From: Alkanindiges hydrocarboniclasticus
GTDB taxonomy: Bacteria; Pseudomonadota; Gammaproteobacteria; Pseudomonadales; Moraxellaceae
Assembly: GCF_001982605.1 (NCBI RefSeq)
Contig: NZ_MLCN01000001.1
Coordinates: 62,001 to 126,000, forward strand
Length of the DNA: 64,000 bases
Direction of reading: 5' to 3'
Shown here: one piece after another, positions 1 through 9,829 of the stretch
Layout: each line of letters opens with the position of its first letter
Position numbering within the stretch: the first letter of the stretch is position 1
Translations under genes and position numbers: made by a program
Notes under the pieces: model-generated
Seen by the model: only the letters and a program-made list of their open reading frames with translations
Database searches by the model: none
Told to the model about the DNA's origin: nothing

Positions 1-89
1 AAACTTTACAATTAAAATGCGCATCTGGAAATTTGCCACCAGTTTTAAAGATACAGCCTTTAAAAACTACTGATGAGCTACCTGTTGTT

Positions 90-1364
90 TTAGCATACTT
101 TATTTAACAAACCCAGTACGGCCAATGCCGGATTTATGGCTTGCTGTCCCTGTAATTGCTGGTGAATTGCCATCAGTGCTTGCTGCTGGCTTTGGCCTTT
201 TGATGTTTGTAGTAATCCCATGGCGGCCTGATGCACTTTAGCAGGTGTGGCATCGTACTGAATCAGTTCCGGCACCACTTCACGACTGGCCAGAATATTG
301 GGCAGTGATTTGTAGGGAATCCTCACCATAAAACTGGCAATCAAATAGGTCAGCCAATGTAGCTTGTATACCACCACCATAGGCCGCCCAAACAGCAGGC
401 ATTCCAGCGTTGCCGTGCCTGAAGCCAGCAGGACCAGATCACTTGCCGCCATAACATCTCGCCCGACTTTACTTTTGCTTTCCTGTGCATGAATGACCTG
501 CACCGCCTTGCTCAATGCCTGAGGATAACTGGCCAGAATATGCTGGATTTGCTCAAAACGGGCCTGATTAATGGCAGGCACCAGAAACCTGAGGTCTGGC
601 CGGGTTTGCAACAGCTTGAATGCACTATCAAACAGCAACGGGGCAAGCCGTGATACTTCACCAGAACGGCTGCCCGGCAAAATGCCAATTAGCGTTTGGG
701 TTGGTTCAAGGCCTAATTGTTGCTTGGCCAGTGCAAGATCATGCTGTAGCGGAATTTCCTGTGCCAGTGGATGACCGACAAAGACTGCGGGTACTTCATG
801 CTTTAAATAAAAGTCTACTTCAAATGGAAACAGGCATAGCACCAGATCAACCGCAGCGCGAATGCCATGCACCCGGCCCTGACGCCACGCCCATACCGAT
901 GGACTGACATACTGTACGGTTTTAATGCCCAATGGCTTCAACTGACTGGACAGGCGCAGGTTAAAATCAGGGGCATCAATCCCCACAAAAATATCTACCG
1001 GATTGGCTTTCCAGCGGGCAACCAGATCATCACGAATCGCAAATAGCTCTTTGAGCCGACCCATCACTTCAACCAGCCCCATCACTGCCAGCCGCTCCAT
1101 GGGATAGATGCTCTGGAAACCTTCTGCAATCATCTGCGGGCCGCCAATCCCTTCAAAAATGGCATCAATCCCCTGTGCCTTAAAGGCTTTGATCAGGGCA
1201 ACCCCCAGCGTATCGCCCGATACTTCGCCCACCACAATGCCAATACGTAAAGGTTTGCCAAGCGCCTGAGACTGCGTTTGCTGTCCCATTGAAGTTAAGG
1301 TTTGCTGATCTTGGCTATTTTTTGGATTGGAAATAATAGGGGTTGTGCTCACTGTGTACGACAA
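90..1364 (-). CDS. lpxB: Lipid-A-disaccharide synthase
   Basis: Glycosyltransferase (GT19) that joins UDP-2,3-diacylglucosamine to lipid X to make the lipid A disaccharide at the inner membrane. Seen: after a 40-residue N-terminal stretch the protein has the family start IGIVVGEVSGDTLG, then EGIGGPQM, PSVWAWRQGR, ILPGSRSGEV and ASGTATLECLLFGRPMVVVY, all LpxB hallmarks. The 424 residues exceed the usual 380-390 because of a Gln/Ser/Thr-rich N terminus. The longest reading begins at a TTG with only a weak AGG upstream; a GTG at 1352 or the ATG at 1289 are alternatives, so the start is uncertain. No lpxA or fabZ is visible in the window. Confidence 0.96.
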   Translation of the reverse strand: MSYTVSTTPIISNPKNSQDQQTLTSMGQQTQSQALGKPLRIGIVVGEVSGDTLGVALIKAFKAQGIDAIFEGIGGPQMIAEGFQSIYPMERLAVMGLVEVMGRLKELFAIRDDLVARWKANPVDIFVGIDAPDFNLRLSSQLKPLGIKTVQYVSPSVWAWRQGRVHGIRAAVDLVLCLFPFEVDFYLKHEVPAVFVGHPLAQEIPLQHDLALAKQQLGLEPTQTLIGILPGSRSGEVSRLAPLLFDSAFKLLQTRPDLRFLVPAINQARFEQIQHILASYPQALSKAVQVIHAQESKSKVGRDVMAASDLVLLASGTATLECLLFGRPMVVVYKLHWLTYLIASFMVRIPYKSLPNILASREVVPELIQYDATPAKVHQAAMGLLQTSKGQSQQQALMAIHQQLQGQQAINPALAVLGLLNKVC

Positions 1365-1598
1365 ACCTAAACCTGTAATGGCGGCAGTGTAGCATTAAAT
1401 ATTTGGTTTTTTAAAAGCTTAGACACGAAAAAGCTGCGCAGTCCTGTGCCCATTCCTGATAGGCACCATATGACTGAACAGCACTTATAAAACATCTGTA
1501 AATTTAAAGTACAGGGTTAAAAAATTGGAAGCAGCCATAAAAACAGCGCTTTAGCCTTGCTACTTAACCGTATTAGCCGTAACTATCAAGGTCTTTAA

Positions 1599-1874
1599 CT
1601 AGTCATCATGATCGTGGTGGTCGTCATCACGGTCATGACGGCCATCACGATCATGCTTGCGATCCCAGTGTGACCTGTCGCGATCACGATTGCGATCCCA
1701 ATTTCTACGGTCATGATCGCGGTCATTTTTCCAGTCTTTTTTATCCCAGCCATTTTTATTCCAACCATCATGACGATGATTACGGTTGGAATTTTCATCA
1801 ATTGGGGTTACGGCACAGCCACCCAGCGTTAATACCAGAATACCAGTTGCTGTAGCAATCAAATAGCGCTGCAT
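1599..1874 (-). CDS. Small Asp/Arg/His/Trp-rich lipoprotein, function unknown
   Basis: A 91-residue protein with a signal peptide (residues 1-20) ending in the lipobox LGGC, so Cys20 is the likely lipidated residue. The mature part is almost entirely D, R, H, K, N and W; Trp recurs about every 5-8 residues in WNKNGWDKKDWKND-like units, and the tail is HDRDDDHHDHDD. SD GAGGA lies 7 bases before the ATG. Such composition is compatible with metal or polyanion binding at the envelope, but this is inference. The low complexity makes database homology unreliable. It stands alone between lpxB and fabH-like genes, all on the minus strand. Confidence 0.8.
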   Translation of the reverse strand: MQRYLIATATGILVLTLGGCAVTPIDENSNRNHRHDGWNKNGWDKKDWKNDRDHDRRNWDRNRDRDRSHWDRKHDRDGRHDRDDDHHDHDD

Positions 1875-2033
1875 GGCGTTATCCTCAAAACATTATTATG
1901 CGCGTAGTGTGGCAGATTTATTGTCTGGTTCTTGAAGGTCAGGTTGGTATTTATGCCTGTTTAGGCTGCAATTGAGTAATTTTTGGTTGAATTTGTCATA
2001 ACAGTTTAGCTGCCAAGTTTGAAAGGTTATCCA

Positions 2034-2058
2034 TAAAAAAAGCGCCCTGACGGACGCT
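2034..2058 (-). terminator. Rho-independent terminator after fabH-like gene
   Basis: On the minus strand a 7-bp stem AGCGTCC/GGGCGCT (one G-T pair) with a 4-base loop is followed directly by seven T. It lies 25 bases past the stop of the ketoacyl synthase gene. Confidence 0.8.
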
Positions 2059-2082
2059 GATTTATGCTGACTTAAGCTACAG

Positions 2083-3198
2083 TTAACTGACTTTTTTAAC
2101 AATAATTGAGCCAATTGAATAACCAGCACCAAAGGAGCAAATAACCCCTAAATCGCCGTCCAGCAAATCTTTGGAATGTTTATGGAAAGCAATGATAGAT
2201 CCTGCTGAACTGGTATTAGCATACTCATCCAGAATAATGGGTGCACGCTCGCGCTCGGTATCCTTGCCCAGAATCATTTTTAAAATAAACTGGTTCATAT
2301 TTTCATTGGCCTGGTGCAGCCAGTAACGCTTTACGTCCTCAACATTCAAACCCAGCTTGCCCAAGTGCTCGGTAATGGTTTTGGCGACCAGTGGCGATAC
2401 TTCGCGATAAACCTTCTGGCCATTTTGCACAAACAGTTTATCCGCCTTGCCCACACCAGATTCATCACCACGGTTTAAGAAACCAAAATTGTTGCGGATA
2501 TTATTGGAAAACTGGGTGAGTAACTGGGTGCCCAGCACTTCAAAGCCCGGCTTGGAGTTTGTGTCTTCTACCACAATGGCAGTGGCTACATCGCCAAAAA
2601 TAAAATGGCTGCTGTAATCAGTCCAGTTTAAGTGGCCAGAGGTGATTTCAGCATTGACTACCAGAACCCGCCTGGCTGAACCTGCCTTGATGGCATCAAC
2701 TGCCTGTTGCAGGCCAAAGGTGGCTGCACTGCACGCCACGTTCATATCAAAGGCATAGCCATGGGTCATGCCAAGGGCAGCCTGAATTTCAATGGCAACG
2801 GCTGGATAGGCCCGCTGCATATTTGAGCAGGCCAGAATGACAGCATCAATATCATCCGGGGTTAAACCGGCATTTTCAATGGCTTGCCTAGCCGCAGCGG
2901 TGCCCATTTCTGCCTGAATCGACCATTCTTCATTGGCGCGCTCTGGAATGATGGGCGTCATACGCTTGGGATCAAGCACGCCTTCCTTATTCACCACGTA
3001 ACGTGACTTGATGCCGGATACTTTTTGGATAAAGGGTGCCGATGAACCACGCTTTGGAGTCAGTATTCCGGCTTCAATCTCAGCGGCATTCTGCTGATTG
3101 TAGTGTTCGACATAAGCATTCAGGCTTTCTACCAGTTCTTCATTGCTGATTGACTCTGGTGGCGTGTACAGCCCAGTTCCTGTAATACGAATGCTCAT
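2083..3198 (-). CDS. Beta-ketoacyl-ACP synthase III family protein (FabH-like, long form)
   Basis: Thiolase-fold condensing enzyme expected to join an acyl-CoA starter to malonyl-ACP. Seen: the FabH catalytic triad is complete, Cys156 in [10 protein letters not shown], His295 in YWLHQANEN and Asn328 in [10 protein letters not shown], and the C terminus has the [10 protein letters not shown] glycine loop. At 371 residues it is about 50 longer than E. coli FabH; much of the excess is an insertion near residues 25-58. It is not next to fab or plsX genes, so it may be an alternative KASIII with its own starter preference rather than the main initiator (inference). SD AGGAGT precedes the ATG by 6 bases. 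Confidence 0.9.
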   Translation of the reverse strand: MSIRITGTGLYTPPESISNEELVESLNAYVEHYNQQNAAEIEAGILTPKRGSSAPFIQKVSGIKSRYVVNKEGVLDPKRMTPIIPERANEEWSIQAEMGTAAARQAIENAGLTPDDIDAVILACSNMQRAYPAVAIEIQAALGMTHGYAFDMNVACSAATFGLQQAVDAIKAGSARRVLVVNAEITSGHLNWTDYSSHFIFGDVATAIVVEDTNSKPGFEVLGTQLLTQFSNNIRNNFGFLNRGDESGVGKADKLFVQNGQKVYREVSPLVAKTITEHLGKLGLNVEDVKRYWLHQANENMNQFILKMILGKDTERERAPIILDEYANTSSAGSIIAFHKHSKDLLDGDLGVICSFGAGYSIGSIIVKKVS

Positions 3199-3393
3199 GA
3201 ATCACTCCTGTCATTTATTGTGGTGTTACTTGCATTGCACCCAATAGTAAATGAATATTTCAGATTTGGCTTTAAAAACTTAGCCCAAAATGAGTTGCCA
3301 CAAAGTCAGCAGTAGTGTCTACCCATCCCCTGTATTTGTCCAGTAGCGAAAAGGCTAAGCTGTTTACAGCATAAGGACACTACCACTGAAAGT

Positions 3394-3428
3394 TAAAAAC
3401 GGCAGGATTTAAGCTTAAATATCCTGCC
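3394..3428 (-). terminator. Terminator overlapping the hrpA stop codon
   Basis: On the minus strand GGCAGGAT(A)TTTAA pairs with TTAAATCCTGCC across a GC loop with one bulged base, followed by GTTTTT. The left arm contains the last codons and the TAA of hrpA. Confidence 0.75.
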
Positions 3429-6400
3429 ATGCTTTTTCCAGCCGCTTTACTGAAACAGGTACTTTGGTTTTCATCGGCTGGGCAAACAATGATACCCGCC
3501 ACTCTTCCATTAGCCAGCGAAACTCCTGAAATGAACTGCTTTCCATGGCCTTGTGCGTATCATACTTCAGCATGCGCTCCATGAATGGATCAATTTGTGC
3601 CACCGCTTCCGTATCACGCTTCAGGTTATTGGGCAAACGCTCCAGACGGATATTCAGGGCTTTTAAATAACGCGGATATTCCTGCCAGGCCTGTACATCC
3701 ACCTGATAGACAAAATTGGCCAGTTGCAAGCCGTCGAGCTGGTCTTCGATATCATCCAGATTACGGGCAAATATGTCTACATCAATGGTTAGCATCTGCC
3801 GGCGGATGGTTTGCCATAAGGTAAATATTTCATTAAGGTCAGCCAGTACCTTTTGCCCATGCGTTAAAAACTGGGCTTTGCTTGCTGTCAGCTTCTGCTC
3901 AAAGGTTTGCTGGTCATAAGCCAGCCCTTCAAATGACACATCCAGCGTGGCATAAATCAGCATGTTTTCCAGTTGGGTTTTATCGCCCAAAGGGGCAAAA
4001 GCCAGAATGAGCGATTTGGGCAACTGTTTTTTGAGCTGACGGCTTAAATCACCCAATTGCAAACTGGCCAGACGCAGCAACCCCTGACGATGATGCCGCT
4101 TGGCTTCATTTTCATCATTATAGGTGTGAACCACAACGCCGTTCTGGTTCTGGATTTTAGAGCCATCAGTCTGCTTTATAGTTGCATCAGCTTCAATGGG
4201 CACCAAGGCATGATACTGATTGACCAGCAGGCCGGTAACTTTCTTTTGGGTTTCAAATGCAAAGCTGGCTGGAAATTCCAGCAGTTCACCTTGCTGTTGC
4301 TTAACAGGCTGATGTGTGGCAACGCGGCAACGTGCCTGTAACTCCTCCAGATCACGCCCTTGCGCAATCACCCGTTTCTTGTCATCAATTACCTGAATCA
4401 TGGGACGTAAATAATTTGGCACGCTATTAATATCAAAATCTTTAGCCTGAATTTGCTCACCGCGCAGCAAAAAGGCCAGTTGCTCCATCAGGCTATTGCC
4501 TTTTTGCGGGTCTAACTGAGTCAACAGTTTTTTGGTAGTATCAGGAATGGGAACAAACAAACGACGCTTGTCTTTCGGCAAAGACTTTAACAACGCCTCT
4601 ACCAAAGGTTGCCGCCAGCCGGGTACGCTCCATGACAAGGCATTGCCATCAACTTGAGGCAAGGCTTGAATCGGAATACTGACCGTTGCCCCGTCATCCT
4701 CGCGGCTGGGATCAAACACATAGCGCGTGGCAAGACGCAAAGCCCCCACCTGCCAGTAATCCGGAAATTGCTGCGTGGTCGGAGCCGAATCCAGTAATAC
4801 ATCTTCTTCAGTTAAAAACAGGATACGCGGATTCTTGGCTTCAACCTCGGCGCGCCAGTCCTCAAAGGTACGGCGGCTGGCAATATGCTCTGGAATGCGG
4901 CCTGCATAAAACTGGTACAGGGTTTCTTCATCCACCAGCAAATCCCGACGGCGCAATTTATCTTCAATGCGTTCGACTTCTTCAATTTTTTGCAGGTTAT
5001 GTTTTAAAAATGGTGGGGTAATGCCCAATTGACCCGTGACTAGTCCATCACGCATAAAGATCTCATGCGCTTCGACCAGATTCACTTTTTCATACTGTAT
5101 CGGCTGCTTGGGCTGAACAATCAAACCAAACAGTGAAATCTGTGCATAGGCATTCACTGTGCCGGATTTTTTCGACCAGTGTGGTTCAAAATAGTGATAC
5201 TTGAGCAAATCACGGGCGGCCAGCAAAATCCATTCCGGTTCAATTTTAGCCAGTGTGCGCAAATACACCTGTGAGGTTTCTACCATCTCAAAAGCCATCA
5301 GCCACGGCGCGCCCTGTTTATGCAAGGTACTGGCTGGGAAAATCCGGGCTTTTTGCTGACGCACCGCCTGATAGATATTTTTTTCATCAGTTCTTTGCGC
5401 AATAAAGGACAATAAGCCGGTGAGCAATGCTTTATGCAGGTTTTCATAGCTGGCAGGCTGATCCTTGCCCGACGGTCGTTCAAATGAAAGCTTCAGTTGC
5501 TCGGCCAGTTCCACCAGTTGCTGATGGGTTTGCCGCCATTCACGCAGGCGTAACCAGCTTAAAAAATGCTGCTTGGCAAACTGGCGGCGCTGGCCTTCAG
5601 TAAGCTGGCCTTTTTGCGCTGCAATGGTGTTCCACAGCTTGATATAAAATAAGAAGTCGGAATCTGGCTCTTTAAACAAGGCATGTTTTTGGTCAGCCTG
5701 TGTTTGCTTGTCGGCTGGACGCTCACGCGGGTCTTGTACTGCCAGGGCACTGACCACAATCAGTGCTTCATTCAATACACCAAAATGCGCACCGCCCAGA
5801 ATCATGCGGGCCAGACGGGGGTCAATTGGCATTTTTGCCATCATCTGGCCAATCTTGGTAAGCTTACTCCCTTCTTTTTTGGAATCGCCGTTCCTCTCGC
5901 TAAGCGCACCCAGTTCAACCAGCAGCTTTTTGCCGTCATTCACCAAACGATGATCAGGCGGCTCGATAAAATTAAAGTGATCCAAATCACCTAATCCCAA
6001 GCTCTCCATTTGCAAAATCACCGATGCCAAATTGGTACGCTTGATTTCAGGTTCGGTAAATTCTGGACGGCCTAAAAAATCTTCTTCGCTATACAGGCGA
6101 ATACAAACCCCCGGCGCAATACGGCCGCAACGCCCCTTACGCTGGTTGGCAGCGGCTTGAGAAATGGCTTCAATCGGTAGACGCTGCACCCGTGAGCGAT
6201 AGGAATAACGTGAAATCCGTGCAAAACCACTGTCAATTACATAGCGGATATTGGGTACGGTAAGCGCCGTTTCTGCCACGTTGGTGGCAATAATAATACG
6301 GCGGCCCTTGCCGGATGGGTTAAAAATCTTCTGTTGTTCGCTTAAGGCCAAACGTGCATACAGTGGCAAAATTTCGGTATGTTTGGGGCCAAATTTGTAC

Positions 6401-7335
6401 AGGGTTTCCTGTAAGTCACGGATTTCCTGTTCGGTGCTAGCAAAGACCAGAATGTCGGCATGCTCTGGATGGCCTTTATTGATGGCATCCTGATAGCACT
6501 CTTCCACAGCAGCGACAACGGCACGCGGCAGGTTTTCTTCAACATCGTCAAAGGCGTCATCTTCACTGCCTGCTACGGCCAGTTCGGATACTGGGCGATA
6601 GCGAACCTCTACCGGATAGCTGCGGCCTTCCACCTCAAATACGGGGGCATTGTTGAAATACTGGCTAAATCGGTTTACGTCCAGTGTGGCAGAAGTAACA
6701 ATAACTTTTAGATCGGGGCGCTTGGGTAAAATCTGGCGAATATAGCCCAGCAAAAAATCAATATTTAATGAACGCTCATGTGCTTCATCAATAATAATGG
6801 TGTCATATTTATTTAAAAAACGGTCATTGCCCAGTTCAGCCAGCAAAATACCATCAGTCATCAGGCGGATAAATGCGTTGCTGTCACCCGTTTCATTAAA
6901 GCGCACCTTAAAGCCCACCGACTTGCCCAGTGGCTCGCCCAGCTCCTCGGCAATACGCTGCGACACACTACGCGCTGCCAAACGACGCGGCTGGGTATGC
7001 CCAATAATCCCGGTTAAACCGCGGCCAGCCAGCATGGCAATTTTAGGTAACTGGGTGGTTTTACCCGAACCAGTTTCACCAGCCACAATAATCACCTGAT
7101 GATCCTGAATTGCTTTAATCAAGCGTTCGGCATTTTGTGACACCGGCAGGTCTTCATTGAGCTTAATATCCGGTAAGCGGTCAACGCGCGTCTGCACGGC
7201 TTGCTGTGATTTTTCCAGAAGCTGCTGATATGCCTGTTCGTCCTTAAACTTACCCTGCTTTAGGCGTGACAATTTATAGCGGTCACGCGCCATGACGAGG
7301 TGATCAGATTGCCTAGATTGTTCAGCTACAGACAT
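3415..7335 (-). CDS. hrpA: ATP-dependent RNA helicase HrpA (DEAH box)
   Basis: Large DEAH-box RNA helicase; in E. coli HrpA acts on mRNA and stalled ribosomes. Seen: Walker A GETGSGKTTQLP, motif II DEAHERSLNIDFLLGY, motif III TSATLD, motif VI QRKGRCGR, then the HA2/OB region and the long C-terminal DUF3418 domain typical of bacterial HrpA. The reading can be extended to 7398 (1327 residues), but the ATG at 7335 has SD AGGA 7 bases upstream and gives about 1306 residues, close to E. coli HrpA (1300), so I chose it. Single-gene unit with a terminator overlapping its stop. All helicase motifs are intact. Confidence 0.97.
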   Translation of the reverse strand: MSVAEQSRQSDHLVMARDRYKLSRLKQGKFKDEQAYQQLLEKSQQAVQTRVDRLPDIKLNEDLPVSQNAERLIKAIQDHQVIIVAGETGSGKTTQLPKIAMLAGRGLTGIIGHTQPRRLAARSVSQRIAEELGEPLGKSVGFKVRFNETGDSNAFIRLMTDGILLAELGNDRFLNKYDTIIIDEAHERSLNIDFLLGYIRQILPKRPDLKVIVTSATLDVNRFSQYFNNAPVFEVEGRSYPVEVRYRPVSELAVAGSEDDAFDDVEENLPRAVVAAVEECYQDAINKGHPEHADILVFASTEQEIRDLQETLYKFGPKHTEILPLYARLALSEQQKIFNPSGKGRRIIIATNVAETALTVPNIRYVIDSGFARISRYSYRSRVQRLPIEAISQAAANQRKGRCGRIAPGVCIRLYSEEDFLGRPEFTEPEIKRTNLASVILQMESLGLGDLDHFNFIEPPDHRLVNDGKKLLVELGALSERNGDSKKEGSKLTKIGQMMAKMPIDPRLARMILGGAHFGVLNEALIVVSALAVQDPRERPADKQTQADQKHALFKEPDSDFLFYIKLWNTIAAQKGQLTEGQRRQFAKQHFLSWLRLREWRQTHQQLVELAEQLKLSFERPSGKDQPASYENLHKALLTGLLSFIAQRTDEKNIYQAVRQQKARIFPASTLHKQGAPWLMAFEMVETSQVYLRTLAKIEPEWILLAARDLLKYHYFEPHWSKKSGTVNAYAQISLFGLIVQPKQPIQYEKVNLVEAHEIFMRDGLVTGQLGITPPFLKHNLQKIEEVERIEDKLRRRDLLVDEETLYQFYAGRIPEHIASRRTFEDWRAEVEAKNPRILFLTEEDVLLDSAPTTQQFPDYWQVGALRLATRYVFDPSREDDGATVSIPIQALPQVDGNALSWSVPGWRQPLVEALLKSLPKDKRRLFVPIPDTTKKLLTQLDPQKGNSLMEQLAFLLRGEQIQAKDFDINSVPNYLRPMIQVIDDKKRVIAQGRDLEELQARCRVATHQPVKQQQGELLEFPASFAFETQKKVTGLLVNQYHALVPIEADATIKQTDGSKIQNQNGVVVHTYNDENEAKRHHRQGLLRLASLQLGDLSRQLKKQLPKSLILAFAPLGDKTQLENMLIYATLDVSFEGLAYDQQTFEQKLTASKAQFLTHGQKVLADLNEIFTLWQTIRRQMLTIDVDIFARNLDDIEDQLDGLQLANFVYQVDVQAWQEYPRYLKALNIRLERLPNNLKRDTEAVAQIDPFMERMLKYDTHKAMESSSFQEFRWLMEEWRVSLFAQPMKTKVPVSVKRLEKAWQDI

Positions 7336-7583
7336 AATTTTTCCTAAAACAGCAGTTTCATTCATATAGCAAACATAAAAGCTCGCCATTGTAGCCATTG
7401 CATCAATTCAGCGCGTAGAATTTATCAATTAAAATTTATTTCGACTAAAAATAACAAATGCTTTGAATCACTTCTTTAAAATTTATAGGCTGGCATTTTA
7501 AAGCATTGGATTATGCTTACTGGGGGAATAGATATATGATCTCTTTAATAAATTTCAATTCATTTGCTTCTTAAATATTAAAA

Positions 7584-8027
7584 TTAACTATCAGTATTAA
7601 TAAACTCTGCTAATGCCTCATTAATTTTCTGAACTACATCTTGTTTTTTCATCATACCTGTATAGTAAAATTCAGCTTCATCTGTAATCCAGTTCAATAG
7701 ATCATATAAATCTGTATCTTCAGAAAGCAGATTTAAAATTAAGTATGCACTTTTAATCAATAAATCAAAATTTAACTGGCCTGTTTTGAAGCGTTGAGTC
7801 ATATCAGGAATCAATATTAATAATTCATAGTATTGAATAGGAAAAGTAATGATGTCTAAATTGCCCTCGAAGCTAGGGTAATCTCCAAGTGATAAGTCAA
7901 GAAGCCAACTTGGGGGAGTTGAAATATCAATTAGCTTCTGATCTACCTTCGCAATTAACGCTTCTTTAGAAAGTAACCCTACACTTTCCTGAATTAACAA
8001 AGAACGTATTTCTGCTTTTAATGTCAT
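7584..8027 (-). CDS. AT-rich hypothetical protein (about 147 residues)
   Basis: I do not recognise this protein. It is acidic and mostly alpha-helical by composition (Leu, Ile, Asp, Glu rich), with no signal peptide or transmembrane segment and no obvious catalytic motif. A TTG directly precedes the chosen ATG; AGAG lies 6 bases upstream of that ATG. Its DNA is clearly AT-richer than the helicase gene upstream and hrpA downstream, which suggests recent acquisition. The gap of 17 bases after the helicase stop would allow cotranscription. The size and acidity resemble many small immunity-type proteins, but no toxin partner is present, so no function is assigned. Confidence 0.7.
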   Translation of the reverse strand: MTLKAEIRSLLIQESVGLLSKEALIAKVDQKLIDISTPPSWLLDLSLGDYPSFEGNLDIITFPIQYYELLILIPDMTQRFKTGQLNFDLLIKSAYLILNLLSEDTDLYDLLNWITDEAEFYYTGMMKKQDVVQKINEALAEFINTDS

Positions 8028-8044
8028 CAAAATCTCTAGTTTTA

Positions 8045-9823
8045 TTAAATAAACATTAGTGCCAGCCGCACATCGTTATAGCCCATCTCGCCATTTAAGG
8101 CCTCAACCAGTGACCTTAACCGGATACTGCCATCTTCATTAAAGCTTTCTGGCAGGTTTTGCTTTTTCACCTGTTTCACTGCGCGGCTCACGGCCTGCAA
8201 CACTTCTTTTTGCGGTTTAATGCGCTCAAAGTTCAACTCACTGCCAATGCCTGTATCCTTAATAGTGGTATCTTTGCTATTAGTTACTTTGCCACTGGTT
8301 TTGCTATTGGCCTGCTCATAGAGTTTGGCCAGATGATTAATGACGGTAGCAATAGTCAGGCTACGTGCCAGTGCAATTTCCTCAATATCCAAGCCTTTTT
8401 CATAAAGCTCGCGGGTTTGCTCTAACGTGCTGGCCGAAATACTTGCCCCTGCCTTTTGTTTCAGGCGTTTTTCATAACGGGCAATATCCTTGGGATTGGT
8501 GGTGCCGCCACATTTTTTAATAAAATCTTCATGTACCAGCGTGGTATCCCGATCTTGCCATACACTTTCTGCATCATTTGAGAGCTGCTGGAAACGCTGG
8601 TCGGCTTTCATGGCCAGACTGTCAAGTTCCAGCGCATTCTGGTTAAAGCCCAGTAAACGCAAGCCATCCAATGTTTTCAAGCGTGACAATGCCACATAGC
8701 CCTGCCCTTTTTCAAAAGTCTGGCTCAGGTCAATTTCAGCAGCTTCAAGGGTCATGCCCTGACTTTTATGCACAGTAATGGCCCATGCATGCCGCAGTGG
8801 AATCTGCTTGAAGCTGGCAATGGCCTTGCCCTGTTCATTATTAATCGACCATTCGGCAGGCGACACCACCATTTTTGTGCCATCACGCAGTTTCACTTCA
8901 GGCAACTCGCCAAATTCTTCATCTTTAATAAAGCCGATGACCTCACCCAAGCTGCCGTTAATATAGCCTTCCTCAAAGTTGTTTTTTACAAACATCACCT
9001 TGGCGCCTTTTTTAAGCATCAGGTCTTGCGGCGCACGAACGGAACTGGTCAGGGTCATCACCAGTTTTTCATTGCCTTCGGTTTGGGCATAAAAATGATG
9101 CGCCTTGCCTTTAAGCCCTTCCAGATGCTGCTCATTGATCTGGTCGACATCTACATTATGGGTAAACAAACGGGTGATATCGCTATCCAATGCCTGCTGC
9201 TGAGTGCTTTGCAAGGTTTTAATGCTATGCGGGCTAATCTGACCCAAGCGGATTTCATTTAAAATAATATTAAGCTGGTTGTCCTGCTGGCGATGCTGCT
9301 CACTGAGATAGCAAATACTAAAACCGGCTTCCAGCCATGCCGCCGACATAAAAGCAAACTTGTCACGGTTAGTTTCGCCGGATTTGCCAACAGGCGGCAA
9401 CTGAAAAAAGTCACCCGCGACAATGACCTGCATGCCACCAAATGGCTCATCAGTATCCTTGATGTATTTTAAAACCTGATTGACCAGATCCAGTTGCCGC
9501 GCATGAAGCATGGAAATTTCATCAATAATCAACACTTGGGCTTTTTCAATATGGTCACGCAGGTATTTGCGGTCTTTTAGATTTTTGAGGTCGTGATCAG
9601 TCAGGACATCCTTGATGCCAATGCCAGACCAGGTATGAATGGTCATGCCGTTCATGTGAGTGGCGGCAATACCTGTGGATGCTGTAACGGCAACGGGCAC
9701 CTTGCGCGCCTTAAGGTACTCAATGTACTGGTTGAGTGTGTAGGTTTTACCTGCCCCGGCAGAGCCGGTTAAAAAGACATTTTTGCCGGATTTTAAAATA
9801 TTCAGTGCGGTGGATTGTTTCAT
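8045..9823 (-). CDS. PIF1/RecD-like helicase with C-terminal HTH
   Basis: Superfamily 1B DNA helicase. Seen: Walker A GSAGAGKTYTLNQY (about residues 20-33), motif Ia VTASTGIAATHMNG, the Pif1-type HTWSGIGI, motif II IIDEISMLHARQL, GDFFQLPPVG, and near residue 350 HAWAITVHKSQGMTLEAAEIDL and YVALSRLKTLDGL (motifs V/VI). The C-terminal third has a helix-turn-helix-like segment (TRELYEKGLDIEEIALARSL and following), as found at the C termini of some RecQ and Pif1-like proteins. Likely role: processing of structured DNA or replication-fork repair (family knowledge). No clear SD is present; two 11-bp direct repeats lie just upstream. Confidence 0.93.
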   Translation of the reverse strand: MKQSTALNILKSGKNVFLTGSAGAGKTYTLNQYIEYLKARKVPVAVTASTGIAATHMNGMTIHTWSGIGIKDVLTDHDLKNLKDRKYLRDHIEKAQVLIIDEISMLHARQLDLVNQVLKYIKDTDEPFGGMQVIVAGDFFQLPPVGKSGETNRDKFAFMSAAWLEAGFSICYLSEQHRQQDNQLNIILNEIRLGQISPHSIKTLQSTQQQALDSDITRLFTHNVDVDQINEQHLEGLKGKAHHFYAQTEGNEKLVMTLTSSVRAPQDLMLKKGAKVMFVKNNFEEGYINGSLGEVIGFIKDEEFGELPEVKLRDGTKMVVSPAEWSINNEQGKAIASFKQIPLRHAWAITVHKSQGMTLEAAEIDLSQTFEKGQGYVALSRLKTLDGLRLLGFNQNALELDSLAMKADQRFQQLSNDAESVWQDRDTTLVHEDFIKKCGGTTNPKDIARYEKRLKQKAGASISASTLEQTRELYEKGLDIEEIALARSLTIATVINHLAKLYEQANSKTSGKVTNSKDTTIKDTGIGSELNFERIKPQKEVLQAVSRAVKQVKKQNLPESFNEDGSIRLRSLVEALNGEMGYNDVRLALMFI

Positions 9824-9829
9824 AAAAAA

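Noticed and set aside
1595-1801. Met/Ile-rich 68-residue minus-strand frame overlapping the small lipoprotein
   Set aside because: It is the same DNA read in another frame; the lipoprotein frame has a signal peptide and SD.
3312-3383. Inverted repeat GTAGTGTC / GACACTAC 56 bases apart, possibly ends of an insertion sequence
   Set aside because: Only 8 bp arms, no target duplication seen and no transposase remnant between them.
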